From NCBI GenBank assembly GCA_018806985.1, contig JADANN010000404.1, positions 682,001-746,000 on the forward strand: a stretch of DNA of 64,000 nucleotides, given 5' to 3'. The stretch comes from Angiostrongylus vasorum. Lineage: Eukaryota; Nematoda; Chromadorea; Rhabditida; Metastrongylidae. Made by a program: the position numbers and the translations under genes. Under the pieces are notes generated by a model. The model saw nothing but the letters and a program-made list of their open reading frames with translations, was not told the DNA's origin and made no database searches. The number at the start of each line of letters is the position of its first letter. The stretch's first letter is position 1. Of this stretch, positions 51,895 to 63,799 are shown one piece after another.

Positions 51895-54465
51895 CCATGA
51901 ACATCGACTCGTTCGAACGACTTGCAACACGGACGACAACGATTGAAAAAGTGTGGATCAATAATGGCTTTGACAATCTTCGTCGTTTACGCATCGTCAT
52001 CAAGCTGTGACAAATGTGAAATAGAAACGTTCTATATGGACTTGGATAAGTTCTACAAAGAAAACCATACATTCTCTAAGGTCATCACTTGTGGTTTTAA
52101 CACAAAGATTGAACCTAGAAGAACGTCTGGAGAACGCCACACTTCAATCCACAGACTTGAATGGAACAAGCAAAATGAGCGGTCTGAGTTTGTCGTGTCG
52201 ACCAAGACCTTTCATAGTAGCTCGCGATTCCACAAGCACCACTCCCAACGCTGGACGTGACAGTCTCCCAAAGGAGAGTATTGAGCACATCACAGTAAAT
52301 CGAAGGTTCTGCCTAACCGATATCGCTATTTTCCCGAAATTCTACATGAGGTCACACCGTCACCTCCTTCGTGCGGATCTCATTTCTTGTGAAATGGAGA
52401 AAAAACCGCTAAATTCAAAAAAAAAGAAAGTCCTAAAACCACCATAAAGTGTGATTTCTAGTCAGCTACTAGAAAAATGCCATTTTTGATGAAATCGATG
52501 AAGATCGGCTCATTAAACATGTTCACGTTAGCATATAAAAGCTGATGATTCATAAGTCACAGAGAACGTCTCTCTCCGGAAACGCACCAGCTAATACGCC
52601 ATCGTTTAAGCTGCAGTCAACCGGCAACCTACGTCCGAACTTACAAAAACAATGCAGACGGAGATAAAAAGAAGAAGAGAAGAAAAGGGAAAGATCTCAA
52701 AGAAAGAAGAGCAGCAGTCATGGTCGAAGGTGCTGAGGTTGAGAACAGCATTCGCAAAGCGCGCCTTAGCTTCGCCATTTGCAAAACTAGGGCGACTGTA
52801 GTTCGACGCCATGACATAAAAGTTGCAGCTTCCAGAAAGGCAGTAGAGAAATTCATTCACGACTAGCACTCGAATTTGTTCAGTAGCAGCGTTCTCCTCT
52901 TATATAAAATAGAGGAAAATCGATATGTCGTCCCACCTATTCCCCCCTTCCGAAATCCGACATGCTATTTCGTCGTGAAGAATCGAGCAACACTAGGTCC
53001 GGACAAAAATAAGGTCACCTTAACACCTGAAGAACCTTCCAGCAGTCATAGATCCACTGGCTCGGCTCTTCATACGTTACCTGTACGAAGCCAATGTCTC
53101 TACTCAGTGTAAGATGAGCAAGACCGTACCGTTGTCCAAGAAGGGTGACCTCCACGATTTTGGCAACTATCGCCCAATCTGCTTGCTGTCTGCCGTCTAC
53201 AAACTCTTCACTCGAGTCATCCTAAACAGGATTGGCAGAACACTGGACGAAAGACAACCATGTGAGCAAGCAGGGTTTCGAAAAAGGATTTAGCACGGTT
53301 GACCACATCCATACAATAAAAAGATTTATCGAAGTATCTCGAGGGCAAAAAGAGACCCTTCTTTCTTACTTTCGTTGATTTAAAGATGGCTTTTGGTTCG
53401 GTATAGATAGAACCATCTTTTAAGGAGGCCAAGGAGACCCTATTCAGTATGTAAGGATTCTTCGAGAGTTGTATAAAAATTTCACAGCACAGGTACAACC
53501 ATTCTACAACGATACTAAAATCGACCTCAAGAGAGCGGTTACGTAAGGCGATACCATCTCGCCAAAATTATTTACCGCCACCCTCCAGAACGTAATGCGA
53601 AGATTGGAATGGGATAATATGGGAATGAAAAATCGATGGTCGGCAATTACACCATCTTCGCTTTGCTGATGACATCGTTCTTATAACGCCAAATATTAGC
53701 CAAGCGGAGCGAATGCTTGCCGACTTTGATAAAGCCTTTGGAAGATTGGTCTTCGACTAATTCTTACAAAAACGACGTTCACGAGGAACGGATTGGGTTT
53801 CGTATGCTCCATCCACGCTCAACGGTGTAAATATCTCCGGATGCTCAAGTTACATCTGTCGAAGTCGGGAAATCAACGTGATGAAGGACTAAACTCCAGT
53901 GTTGAGGAGGAGGAAACGAGTGGCTTGGAAAACTATCAAGAGCACCGACAATGTATTGAGAAAAGAATAAGGAACACCCGAGTTCGTGCCGACCTTTTTC
54001 GAGCCCATAGTATTTCCTGCTTTAATGCATGCTTTACATCGCTCAGCGTTAGTGAACGTCCAGTCCAAAGGACGATGGTAGGGGTAACCCTTATCACACA
54101 GATTAGGGAGAGGAATCGAAGCTGCGAACTAGGTCGATGATCAAAATTCGCGTAAGCCGTCCTCTACGCCAAACTGTCGAAGACATAGGGTGCCGAAATT
54201 AGTATGGAAGATGACCGATGGACAAGAGCCGTTAATGAGTGGATTCCTCAGGATTTAAAACGTACTTCAGGAAGACCACCGAACCGATGGTCATAATACT
54301 TCACCAAAACCCTAGAACAAAGATATGATGTTCAGCAAGTCCCTAGAGTGAACAGAACCCATTTGATTACTCTTGACCGCGGCGGGGAAAAGTGATAGAT
54401 TTAATGGCGCCGGCTCCAGTCACTCCGCCATCAACGGGATGAAAGGTGGTACAGGTAATATACTT
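51895..54465 (+). mobile_element. RTE-1 retrotransposon, longest copy (5' truncated)
   Basis: From the last part of the endonuclease domain (about 52020-52420; FNTKIEPRRTSGERHT, HITVNRRFCLTDIAIFPKFY, SHRHLLRADLI) through the linker (52650-52870) to the reverse transcriptase: SSHLFPPSEIRHAIS, PLSKKGDLHDFGNYRPICLL, YKLFTRVILNRIGRTLDERQ and PCEQAGFRKGFSTVDH. The catalytic FADD is intact at 53662-53673. The C-terminal tail and the 3' end with CATCAACGGGATGAAAGGTG (54429-54448) follow. Several frameshifts and stops make it non-functional. Non-LTR elements of this type copy themselves by target-primed reverse transcription. Confidence 0.85.
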
Positions 54466-54514
54466 ACATATATATGTATATGTATATACACGTGAGTACA
54501 CAACATGGGTACGT

Positions 54515-55115
54515 GTATAATTACCTGGGCACTTGAACATTCCGTCTTCATGAATTGTACAGATCTCAGCACCTGTTCCATCCGCTTTTTTCCTCGCCTT
54601 CCTCGTCCATTGTGGTAGTTTGATCGGTGCGTGATGGCCAGCGCGAGTCTCATACCGTCATCTGTGAAACAGCTGCAGCTACGAGTTCAGACGTGAGCAC
54701 AGCTGTTTCACTTTGGTCAAGAACACGTGGGCCGTAAGTGTGGGTGGTCGTCCTGGGGCATTTGTATCTCCGTGTAGCCCACTCTGTACTTCTTTTCGTC
54801 CATCTGTCGTCTGTCCGTCATATTAGATGACCGGTCCGTCTATGTTTCGCAATCGATATGTGTTCCCCTGGGCCTAGAGTTCGCATTCTGGCTGGAAGTT
54901 GTGTGCGCCGGTTGTATTTTGGAAGACATAGTTCAAGCGATCTATGAGTAGTGCGCAAATTGCTTGACGTGGTTGAGGTATCAGCCCGAGTATCTGTGCT
55001 GCATAATGCAGTGCAGAGAGAACTGTAGAATCGAAAAGGTTAGTGCGAATTTTCGGGTCATACAGTTGGTCGGTGGCTTCTTTGAGAGGATCCTATGCGA
55101 CCCAAGCTGCTTGTA
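54515..55115 (-). mobile_element. RTE-2 retrotransposon, 3' tail
   Basis: Same layout as 26160-26800: a CATTGTGGTAGTTTGATCGG/ATGGTGGTTTTATTCGATC-like word pair, GGTCGTCCTGGGGCATTTG, TCATATTAGATGACCGGTCC, GGTTGTATTTTGGAAGACAT. It lies tail to tail with the RTE-1 copy. Confidence 0.75.
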
Positions 55116-55121
55116 TATGTA

Positions 55122-55128
55122 TACATGC

Positions 55129-55160
<32 letters not shown>

Positions 55161-55205
55161 GTACATATATAATATATATGTGACACGTATGTAGGTATAT
55201 GTAAA
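55122..55205. repeat. AT/GT simple repeat
   Basis: (AT)n and ATGT-type tracts beginning just after the RTE-2 fragment. Confidence 0.9.
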
Positions 55206-55226
55206 TATGTGCATGTACATGTGTAT

Positions 55227-55302
55227 GCACGTATACCTATACCTATGTGTGTGCACGTATACCTATACCTATGTGTGTGCACGTATACCTATACCTATGT
55301 GA
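55227..55302. repeat. 26-bp tandem repeat, three units
   Basis: GCACGTATACCTATACCTAT plus GTGTGT repeated from 55227, 55253 and 55279; the last unit is incomplete. Confidence 0.9.
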
Positions 55303-55463
55303 CCTCTATTGTGTAGATCAGCAGTGCACTCTGGTTGCTATGATTTCGGATGAAAGTTTCTAAAGATGTAGCAATACTCATGTACCGCTGCGTCATCCGT
55401 ATATTTTATTCTGATCTCTCCAGCTAATAGCGAGTGAGAAACAGTGTATATTTACGCACATAT

Positions 55464-55488
55464 GTGCGCGTATGTATGTATGTATGTA

Positions 55489-55534
<46 letters not shown>

Positions 55535-55545
55535 CATATATATAA
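55464..55545. repeat. GTAT and AT microsatellite
   Basis: Short (GTAT)n followed by an (AT)n run of about 40 bp. Confidence 0.9.
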
Positions 55546-55549
55546 GTGC

Positions 55550-56585
55550 TTGATACCATTGTACTTGCCGAACAGCTTCGTAGGCTGTTGAAATTTATGC
55601 ATTTTTTCCTCGTACGTCTCAATTCCGTCCAGCAGTGAATCACTTTTTTTTGCACAAGGAAAGCGCAGAGCATACTTCATAAGGAGGATCTCTACCTGCC
55701 GTTTGTTTAAGTTGCGCGGCGACAGCTTCACTGGTTTTTTGTTCTCCACTTCGGATGATGTGCTTTAAATGTACTGTGTACTTACATCTCTAGTTCAGTG
55801 TCACGAAGAACGTTGTACGTGTAACTTTTTTTTATCGCCGAAGACGAAGAGTTGTCGCTTATCCTCCTATTCTTTAAAGAGTGGTGTATATCACCATGCT
55901 TTAGAAACCAAGACTGTACCGTTCCAAGTTAACAGTTTAGTGTTCATATATGATCCTAAGAGTTATCCGTTTCTGTGACTTTACACCAATGTTTGAATCA
56001 CCTGCTTATCACCTGTCCTCCTATTGACTGTCACCTGATACGAGCCGGTGGTAACAGCGTCCATTTGTTCTTGTCGCGTGCAAGAATACTCCACTGAGTT
56101 ATACTGGCTACGGAGTCTCGCTCGGTATCGTACTTTTTCTCATGATCTTCGTAAAGAAGCCAGCCGGCACGAGCTCGATGAGGATCACGTGGTTAATTTT
56201 CAGTAAGACCAAGTCACTGACGGCTTTTGCAGGTGCGTGTTCTACTCGATATTCACATCTTTAATTGTCGACACAGGTCGGAAATTCGAATTTCCTCTAT
56301 CACTTGCCTGATGTGGGCACTCCTACCACGTTCTACAACGCCGGGTACTCTTTCATGTTTCCTAGGTAAATTCCTGTATTCCACACTGTAGGTCAAGTGA
56401 GCAGGAATTCAAGTATCGAAGAACGTGGTCAGGATTAAGTTTCTTGTTTTCTTCATCAAATCTTCGATGCCTTTGTATGCTCTTTTACGCCGCCCACTTG
56501 CTTTTGGTCATCTCTGGTGCTATCTTTCATTGTGCTATCTAACCGATGCACATACAAGAGAAAAAACCTGGAGCGCCTGGATGCA
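55550..56585. other. No assigned feature
   Basis: No exon or repeat recognised. The word TAATAGCGAGTGAGAAACAG at about 55426 recurs near 56610, so the interval may separate two pieces of one old repeat. Confidence 0.4.
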
Positions 56586-56589
56586 TTTC

Positions 56590-56700
56590 TTCTGTCTTCA
56601 ACAAGCGCTAATAGCGAGTGAGAAACAGTTTCGTTCCTCATGAACACCGCCTTTCTTGAGATCCAATCACAAGCCCCTTTTTTACACGTTTTCTCGAAAT
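56590..56700 (-). mobile_element. RTE fragment, very short
   Basis: Minus strand TCAAGAAAGGCGGTGTTCATGAGGAACGA corresponds to the KTVFMRNG stretch after the RTE catalytic motif; nothing more is preserved. Confidence 0.4.
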
Positions 56701-56704
56701 TTGG

Positions 56705-57160
56705 ATAGCATTCACTTTGCGTAGCTAATGCTCTATGCTCTATATTATGGAAATGATATTATTTGTTACTCAAAACAAGTGTAGATGAGGGCAATCCACA
56801 TTCATTGCTATATTGTCCCATTTCAGTTTTCTCACATCTCGGGGTAGCTGTAAAAAAATTTTATCATCTCAACAAGCCTTTGCTTTAACCAATAATAGCA
56901 CTGCTGAATAGTGTAACTCTGGTCGTAAAGTTGTACGGCTCCTTAAATATATTTCTGCACTGTGTAGGGAAGCGCTAGCTGTGAGGAACTCCACCAGTGC
57001 TTTTGTGTCCGTTGTCTTTCTTAAATTGCATCCTCATAATGCTTAAACGACTTTCATTATCATGTAGACGCATTAAGTACAAAACCCTTTTCAAAACCCT
57101 GTTTTGTCGCATAACAGTAGCGGTTAAAATCACAATTATAGCTTATTATTTACGGCCTAC
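56705..57160. other. No assigned feature
   Basis: Nothing recognised. Confidence 0.5.
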
Positions 57161-57164
57161 TCTT

Positions 57165-57672
57165 TTTAACGGCAAGGTATATTGCGAAATATAACTTCAA
57201 TGATGCTGAGATATTCGCAGAACTCCGGACCGCAGGTGTCTGCTGTGGGGAACGAACGTGCTATTGTCCTTTCCGGGGGAGTAACGCGCTCATCACCACA
57301 CCATGTTGGTCCTTCGTTTCGCCTGTCTCTCAACTAGTTCTATCGATCTTTGCCATCAGCAATCACCCTTCAGCGGGATTAAACAATAAGCCAAAATTGT
57401 GATTATAACTGTAAATAATAAGCTAAAATTGTGATTATAACTGCAGCCTCAGCTTAACTGGGTTCCTTGCCGATTTGGGCTCCCCAGATCAATCCCGCTG
57501 ATGGGTGATTGCTGATGGAAAGATCGATAAAACTAGCTGAGGCACAGGCGAAACGAAGGACACACATAGTGTGGTGGTGAACGTGTTACTCCCCGGAAAG
57601 GACAATAGCGCGTTCGTTCCCTACTGCAGATACCTGCGGTCCGGAGTTTTGCAAATATCTCAGCATCATTGA
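57165..57672. mobile_element. FB2 foldback element, nearly complete
   Basis: About 500-bp palindrome centred near 57425. Arms pair from GATGCTGAGATATTCGCAGA (left) to TTTGCAAATATCTCAGCATC (right), through CCTTTCCGGGGGAGTAACGC/TTACTCCCCGGAAAGG, CTAGTTCTATCGATC/GATCGATAAAACTAG and CAGCGGGATT/AATCCCGCTG. Around the centre AAGCCAAAATTGTGATTATAAC is tandemly doubled. No coding capacity. Confidence 0.85.
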
Positions 57673-57679
57673 AGTAGCG

Positions 57680-58015
57680 GTTAGGTCATGGTTCAGCCGA
57701 GAACATCACACCTTGCTCAACTGAGAGTAAGCATTTTTGGAAAGCCACTGACTTAGTGCAGTAGCGCTTGAAGTGGTGGGCCAGTGTTTTTCTATGTACT
57801 GGTAGCACGTTCATAATACTAGTGCTTTATTCTATTCGAACCGTCGTTTTGAGAAAATATTGGGCCACTTTGAATACACGCATTCTATTCTTCTCTCAAC
57901 GAGTGTTGCAGATGCTCTTTTTAACCTCTTCAACTTGCTACTGTTCTTTTACTACGACCTGATATAATCGCTTTTTTCCGCTTAAGACTCGAGCAGCTTT
58001 ATTGCCAGAGTATCG
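57680..58015. other. No assigned feature
   Basis: A hydrophobic 64-codon plus-strand frame (57768-57962) has no support. Confidence 0.45.
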
Positions 58016-58019
58016 TTTC

Positions 58020-58310
58020 ATTAAAAGGATAAGACGCTCGGCATTGATTAATCGTTGAAGGACACGCCACGCACTTCAGTTCAATATGCATCGTTAGAAG
58101 TAACTGAATGCATATCTCGCCTGCGAAATGAATTACGGTGACCAACCGATGCACTAAGTCAGTGTTTCTCTGACATCGGACAAATCTGCTAGGAAATTGC
58201 CGTTTTTTATAGGATGGAAAGCCCTGTGACCCCGGCGAACGAAATCGAACTAGTTACACTGTTTGTACTGCAGAGCGCATCTAACCACTGCGCTTCAAGC
58301 TCCGATCGCT
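58020..58310 (-). mobile_element. SINE-1 copy, degenerate
   Basis: Inverted: AAAAGGATAAGACGCTCGGC (tail), GTTAGAAGTAACTGAATGCATATC, AATTACGGTGACCAACCGATG, head GCATCTAACCACTGCGCTTC. Confidence 0.75.
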
Positions 58311-58663
58311 TTAATGCTTCCTAAAAATAGGTCTATTGTTGAGTTTGACAGTCTGAAGTTTTTAGCGTCGACCTGATGTTATTTGGCGAGGGGAGCAGAT
58401 TGTCCATTAATGTATTAATGAATATCTTCTCAAAAACGGAGCAATTGAACAAAAATAGGAATTTGCTTTAGGACTAAAGGATCTTGTTATTGTCGATGTT
58501 GTGGTCACTTTCATTATGATGTACTCCAATGGAAGAATCCCGTAAGTCAATGAACGGCGTCAGCTTTTAATGACAAAGTTAAAACCGTGTCACATTTTTT
58601 GCTGCTTTTTATATGGCGATCTTCACAAGTTTTTCTTGAGGCCATGGCTTAAACTTACATTAG

Positions 58664-59338
58664 CTAGACTTGTCGAAAACCATTGCTTTCCATGTTCTGC
58701 TGCTCCAAGTTCATATTAAGTGTCTTACTCTCAGCACCGTCAATGATTTCTACTGGACCGTAGGCGTCGAACACTTTCCACGTTTTTTGTAAACTAAACT
58801 TTTCAACTGCAGACTTCCGATTAACAAAGTTCACAATTGAAAGAAATCGATGCCCGTTTCTAAGTTGTGTCGGCGAGTACATCAATTGCACCAAATGTTC
58901 TGCGGTCGTATATTCCAAGTACAATTTCTTTCTAGCATTAAAAATCGCTTGAGATTTGCAGTGGTACTCATCTCATTTGGTCCATTAAGCTGAATTTTTT
59001 CTAGTCTCAGTCATCAAGTTCTCAGTGGACTCTTTTTTGCACAATCTGAGTACATATGGTGCAGATTTTTTTCTTCAAGATTTGCTACACTTGATTTATT
59101 GAGCCCCCACCCCATTCTAGGCCTTCTCAAAAGCATTTAACTGCATATTTTACCAGAAATACCTCTTGGCAGAAACATAGTCGCACGGCAGGATACCTCC
59201 CGCCGGTCCACAAAGGTTTGGATGAACACCTAGGAACTAACACGCCATCTGGGAATATCAGAGTAAAACAGAGCTCTTTCTGAATTCTATCTTTAAAAGA
59301 GAAGCTAAAGCGGCGGACGCACTTGTAAGCTTTACCGT
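58664..59338 (-). CDS. Uncharacterised protein, two C-terminal exons (gene D)
   Basis: Exon 59163-59338 (acceptor CATCCATATAG, phase 1; donor GAG|GTATTT, phase 0) encodes a cysteine-containing stretch: KAYKCVRRFSFSFKDRIQKE, LCFTLIFPDGVLVPRC, YPAVRLCFCQE. Exon 58664-58927 (weak acceptor GCTAGAAAG) continues in phase for 87 codons, KLYLEYTTAEHLVQLMYSPT, NGHRFLSIVNFVNRKSAVEK, WKVFDAYGPVEIIDG, and ends NMESNGFRQV, stop TAG. The intron is 235 bp. I do not recognise a family. The five closely spaced cysteines in the first exon suggest an extracellular module. Upstream exons were not found. An alternative acceptor GCTAG four bases earlier would be out of phase with the chosen donor, which lowers confidence. 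Confidence 0.45.
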
Positions 59339-59344
59339 CTATAT

Positions 59345-60930
59345 GGATGAATGACGAGTTCAAAGTAGTAAGCCGAAGGGAAAGAAATGATGGATCCGGG
59401 CAACGCTAGCGGAATTGAATCACCCAGGTTTTGAAAAAGCAAAAGGCCCAGCCCCTATGACCACGCTAGGGATGATTAATGACCCTTGCCAAGCTGGAAA
59501 GGCAGGATGCAACGCGTTAGTTTGAATATTCAACTGAAAACCTTACCGAATGCAACGATCCTTTATCACTTTGTCTGTTACATTAAGTGCGATAAATCTT
59601 TATTCCTTCCACTTTCCTTCTCACTGCATACGAAGAGGATCTGTTAATGCTCATAGTGGTATAAAAGGTATCGTTGCAATAACTATCATATAATAGACTC
59701 CGCTCTCGTGTCATATCCTGGAGTTAAAGTTGAATTTTTGTGGAGAGTTAAAGTAGTAAAACATCGCTCGCATACTTTTTTCCCGACTTTCCTTGACTCG
59801 CGTGTTTCCGTGCTTAATAGATTAGTGACATTAGTGCCCACTTTCGTCGTCATCACATTTGTTGCATTTTTTCTTATTTATAATTTCTGACAGAGAGGTG
59901 TCCCATCAATAGAACGGTCAGGCTTCGTTGGTCCAGAAGGGGCAGAACCACCGACTATGCGTGTAGGGACTTGGCTTCTCTCACCACTACACTTCCTGCA
60001 TTCATTCATTGCATCCGTATTACAAATGATTATTTTCACCACTTAATGATAATCGAAATTTGACGAGGTGTAGCTTTTGAAGACCTCACAGGCTTAAAAA
60101 TGACTTTTGTCTTAGTGCTATATGAGTGAAAGTACACTTATTCACATTTCTAGAACCATTAAATGTTATCGTTAAGTGGCTTAACGATTAACGAAATCAA
60201 TAGAAGTCAATAGATTTAGCTATTGCTTTCCTTTTAATCACAGTTAAAAAATACTATAAATACACCATGAATAAGGATTAAATCGACGCTGTCATTCTGC
60301 CTGCTATCGATGAACCAGGAGAATCCACTTTTTAATTAAAAGTCAAAAAGGAGTAAAGGAAAAGCAAACTGTCAAAATTGCATTCACTTTTATAGCTACT
60401 GGAATGTTACTTGTCATTCAGGCATACTTGCACAACGGAGCAATAGTTTCTCCAAAATTAACTGATTTATATGCATGCAAGACCATAGCAGTGAAGTGCA
60501 GTTTTTTTAGCTACATTTTCTCATGCTCATTTCTTTACGAACATTTCAACCAATGAAAAAAGTCAACTATTCACCTCAGTGCCATCAATTTCCTCTGAAA
60601 ATCTCTTCTCAGTTATTCTGGTAACGTCTTCTAATCAACGCCATCCATATCTGATTGAAAGCGTTTTTAGTGTTTCTGCGATTTCAGTTGTTTTCAGGAA
60701 TGTAACTTTCCTGGAAAAGAATTCTTGAAATGTTGCTTTTGAGTTGATTCTTACAAATAATACCCTTTAATGAAGCGTTACTTACTTATATGATCGGATG
60801 TCGTCAGTTGTTATTGCAACCCGTTCATCTGAAATTTTTATTACCTACGCGAGGATGAAAAGAAAGTCGAAACGAAAGGTGTGTTATTCATTTGGATTGT
60901 TTCGAATTCTTCATTTTGCCAGTCATATCT
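59345..60930. other. No assigned feature
   Basis: 59910-60000 has a tRNA-like word set on the minus strand (GTAGTGGTGAGAG, GGTGGTTCTGCCCC) that could be an old SINE head. The plus-strand frame 59708-59890 is hydrophobic without support. Otherwise nothing recognised. Confidence 0.4.
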
Positions 60931-60934
60931 CCGT

Positions 60935-61190
60935 GCGCCACATACGCCAAGCATTGGACTTCGTCAAGCATCGTTAGAGATGACTGAATCCTATAACAAT
61001 ATCTGACCTATACAACGATTTATGGTGGCCTAACGATGTATTTAGTCAGTGCTGCTGTCCTCCTAGACAAGTCTGTTACCAATTTGCCTACCCCGGTGGG
61101 AAGGAAAACTTGTTGAGAACGGGGAGCGGGATCGAACCCTTTGTATTCCAAAGAGTCTCTACCTATTGCGCTAAATGCGCCCTCGGGGGT
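60935..61190 (-). mobile_element. SINE-1 copy with intact B box
   Basis: Inverted: CAAGCATCGTTAGAGATGAC, TTTATGGTGGCCTAACGATG, GTCCTCCTAGACAAGTCTG. The B box reads GGGTTCGATCCC on the minus strand (61128-61139), a perfect Pol III consensus; head GCGCTAAATGCGCCC. Confidence 0.85.
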
Positions 61191-61404
61191 ATACTACTTA
61201 TACTCAAGCAAGCAGTTGTGGAATAGTCCGCTTATTCTGTTTGTGCAATGACGCAACGCAGTTCATATCGCATTTGCTTTCACATTGAGTATACCATGTA
61301 TGTAGACACTCAGTGCTACTAAACGTCGAATAACTGCTGATGTCAATTTCCTGGTTATTCGTGGAAGAAAGGCCTTCCTTCCAGATAATCTGCAGTTGAC
61401 AGAG

Positions 61405-61635
61405 ATGAAGGATAAAGCGTCCTGCGTTGATCAATCCTTTATGGATGTAGCATGCATTCAACCCAGCTAAATATCGTAGAGGTGCGTTGGCCTACAGTGT
61501 ATTAACTCCCTGTTTTTATCCTATTAGACAAAGCTGGTATCAATTTACCAATGCAGGTTAATCTAGAGAGCAGAATGGAACCAAAGACTATGTGTAAAAT
61601 GCGCTGCACTTTTAACCACTACGCACACACGGCTA
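61405..61635 (-). mobile_element. SINE-1 copy, degenerate
   Basis: Inverted: GATGAAGGATAAAGCGTCCTGCG (tail), GTTGATCAATCCTTTATGGATG, GGTATCAATTTACCAATGCAG, head TTTTAACCACTACGC. It has a central deletion. Confidence 0.75.
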
Positions 61636-61639
61636 CAAT

Positions 61640-62710
61640 TTACGGGCACATTATGCTAACAGTGTCGACTCCACATCAACGCAGACGAGTTTATATTTGC
61701 GTATCCCGGCCATCTATCTCATAAATCTTTTTGGACGTCGCTTCATTTCAACAAATCTATCACATATTTCAACTTTTCCTCCCATTTCCGCAGGAATTGT
61801 GACATTTAAAGTTCTAAATTAAGCATTAATAGTGCATAGATTCTAATCTGAGAGGCCATTTACAAAGCAGCAAGTCTACTCGCATTTATCTGTTGTCTCT
61901 ATCCTCCGTACTTGATATGGATTAAAGGAATTCAATGACTCAGTTATCCACTTTCTTCAGCACTTTTTTATATTTCTCGCGTGAACATGGCTGGATTTTA
62001 ATAATTTCTGCCTCCAACCTTTTTTGACGATATTGGTTGCATGGAGTCAGTTGATTTACTGGTATCGAAAAATCATTCAAGTGATAACAACAAGTGATTC
62101 AAAATGCAGACCGTTAGGTTTTAAGGACTCTACTGTGTTTGCGGACTCAGATGCATATTATTTGTTCACATTGGTGAAGGTGGCAGTCTCTTCGTGATTG
62201 GAAATTATGTAGGTGTTGAGTAGCCGGCAAAAGTTCAGATTGCGTGAGCATAATTTATAATTTTCCAATATTTGATTATTTGAACGTATCTGCTCGAAAA
62301 TTGCCACCACCTGCAGGCCAATTTACGTTCCACTGTTATTTCGCACACTGCGTAAAGTACTTTCTTTGAAGTCCAGTGCTGATCGTACAGGAGCGTTGCA
62401 CAACTTTATCGCAGGAAGCGACGATGATCTGTAAACTGAAAGGAATCTGCCATTTTGCGGTATAGTTTTCTGGAACGATAAAGATTCCAGATATAGTTAC
62501 CTCTCACTATTCTTCTGGCCAAACATCAAACCTCTTAGCTTGGGTAACTCTGCAGATGGAATAACTCCTGTTGCAAATTGCGAGCTTGACAACAAGGAAC
62601 ACTTCTTTCTGCGACAAGTTGACATGCTTTTATTTAGGAAGAGAAGAGAAAAATGTTAAAAAGGAGCTTTTACGGTTACGGCTCAAAAATCAGAATTTCT
62701 CGTGACCAGC
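61640..62710. other. No assigned feature
   Basis: A 43-codon minus-strand frame near 62500-62640 (MSTCRRKKCSLLSSSQFATG) is the only notable item; no support. Confidence 0.4.
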
Positions 62711-62714
62711 AATT

Positions 62715-62966
62715 TTATTTGAGCCTTGGAAAACGTTGGAAAACGATGTTTCCTGATATTCCGAAGCTGTAAGTACGTTCGTAGACTAATATTATTCTAA
62801 TACTATAGCAATTCAAGTGTTTCTCTGAAATCACTTTTAACCCATTTTGAGTTACCACTTCCGGAAAATACAGTTCTGTCACCGCATCGCTACAATTGCA
62901 CCAGTTCTTTGGCGGTGTAGTTGTGGTTACGTATTCATCCAGATGTGTGGGATTCAAGTGCGTCAT
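62715..62966 (-). CDS. 83-codon open frame, uncharacterised
   Basis: True ATG start (MTHLNPTHLDEYVTTTTPPK), then NWCNCSDAVTELYFPEVVT, EKHLNCYSIRIILVYERTYS and the end VFQRFPRLK, stop TAA. Two closely spaced cysteines (C-N-C) and one more later. No signal peptide. A donor-like GTG|GTAACTC and acceptor-like GATTTCAG inside would give a 31-bp intron, too short, so it is read unspliced. Family unknown. Confidence 0.3.
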   Translation of the reverse strand: MTHLNPTHLDEYVTTTTPPKNWCNCSDAVTELYFPEVVTQNGLKVISEKHLNCYSIRIILVYERTYSFGISGNIVFQRFPRLK

Positions 62967-63039
62967 ATTAAATTTTGAAAATTTTGGTATCCGTAACGTT
63001 CTCTGACTGAGAGAGCAGATATCACGTGCTGTCGTGTTT

Positions 63040-63295
63040 CATCGCAGTGGTTAGAAATGCCCCTGCAATGCAAACATCATTGCTGGTTCAATCTCTCTTC
63101 CTTATCTAACCACGCTGCAGTTCCTCGCAAAATGGTGTAAGATCAGTGTGTAAAACTGAACTGACACATCCCTTAGTCCAAGAACATCATTCTTTATGTC
63201 AGTATTTGTCCAGTGACCTCCCACAACGCTTAATGAAGTCTAGCACGTGGCGCAGCCCGCATCTTTGATCAGCTGCGAACGCTTTATCCTTTTAC
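63040..63295 (+). mobile_element. SINE-1 copy, degenerate
   Basis: Head GTGGTTAGAAATGCCCCTGC, B box GGTTCAATCTC at 63087-63097, then CCTCCCACAACGCTTAATGA and GATCAGCTGCGAACGCTTTATCCTTTT (tail). Confidence 0.7.
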
Positions 63296-63299
63296 TATG

Positions 63300-63450
63300 A
63301 ATTGAACAGAGCCATTTCCAGACAAGCGTGTTACCAATCTACAAAGATCGGGCATTTTCTTGACCCAACACTGGGTTAAACCAGCATAAAACCAACACCA
63401 AACGGCACCTCTAACTCCTGTGCAAGACATGGCCCTAGTAGGCAAACACT
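63300..63450 (-). mobile_element. SINE-1 fragment
   Basis: Inverted head half: TTTCCAGACAAGCGTGTTACC, ACTGGGTTAAACCAGC, GCACCTCTAACTCCTGTGC. It meets the preceding copy tail to middle. Confidence 0.6.
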
Positions 63451-63799
63451 GGTGACTGCGATTATTTAGTGCCTGAGGACGTTCTAGCAGAACAGTCACA
63501 AGATTTCATTGAAAAACAACTCAGTCAGCATTCAATCATATTCATGAAAAAGAAAAGTTCTTCTGCTTCCTTAGTTCTGCTGCTTTCTTAGCTAGCTCTT
63601 AAACCTACGAGCAAATCCGAAGACCATCGCAGATGTCTTAGGTGAGACAGCGAACCGAATGAATCCAGGGTTGGGTAGCGCGGCTTATGAGCACAGGTTA
63701 TGTAAATAAAGAAAGAAGGTAAATGGCATTATAAAACCCTCTAACGATCACGCACTTTTGCGTTTGGCCGAAGACAGCTCATCTCCGCTGTTCTTTCAA

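Noticed and set aside
51749..52072. 107-codon minus-strand frame with YIYIYI runs
   Set aside because: It is generated by the AT microsatellite before the RTE-1 copy.
54981..55282. Minus-strand frames rich in YTYIY and HIHIYI
   Set aside because: These come from simple repeats and the 26-bp tandem repeat.
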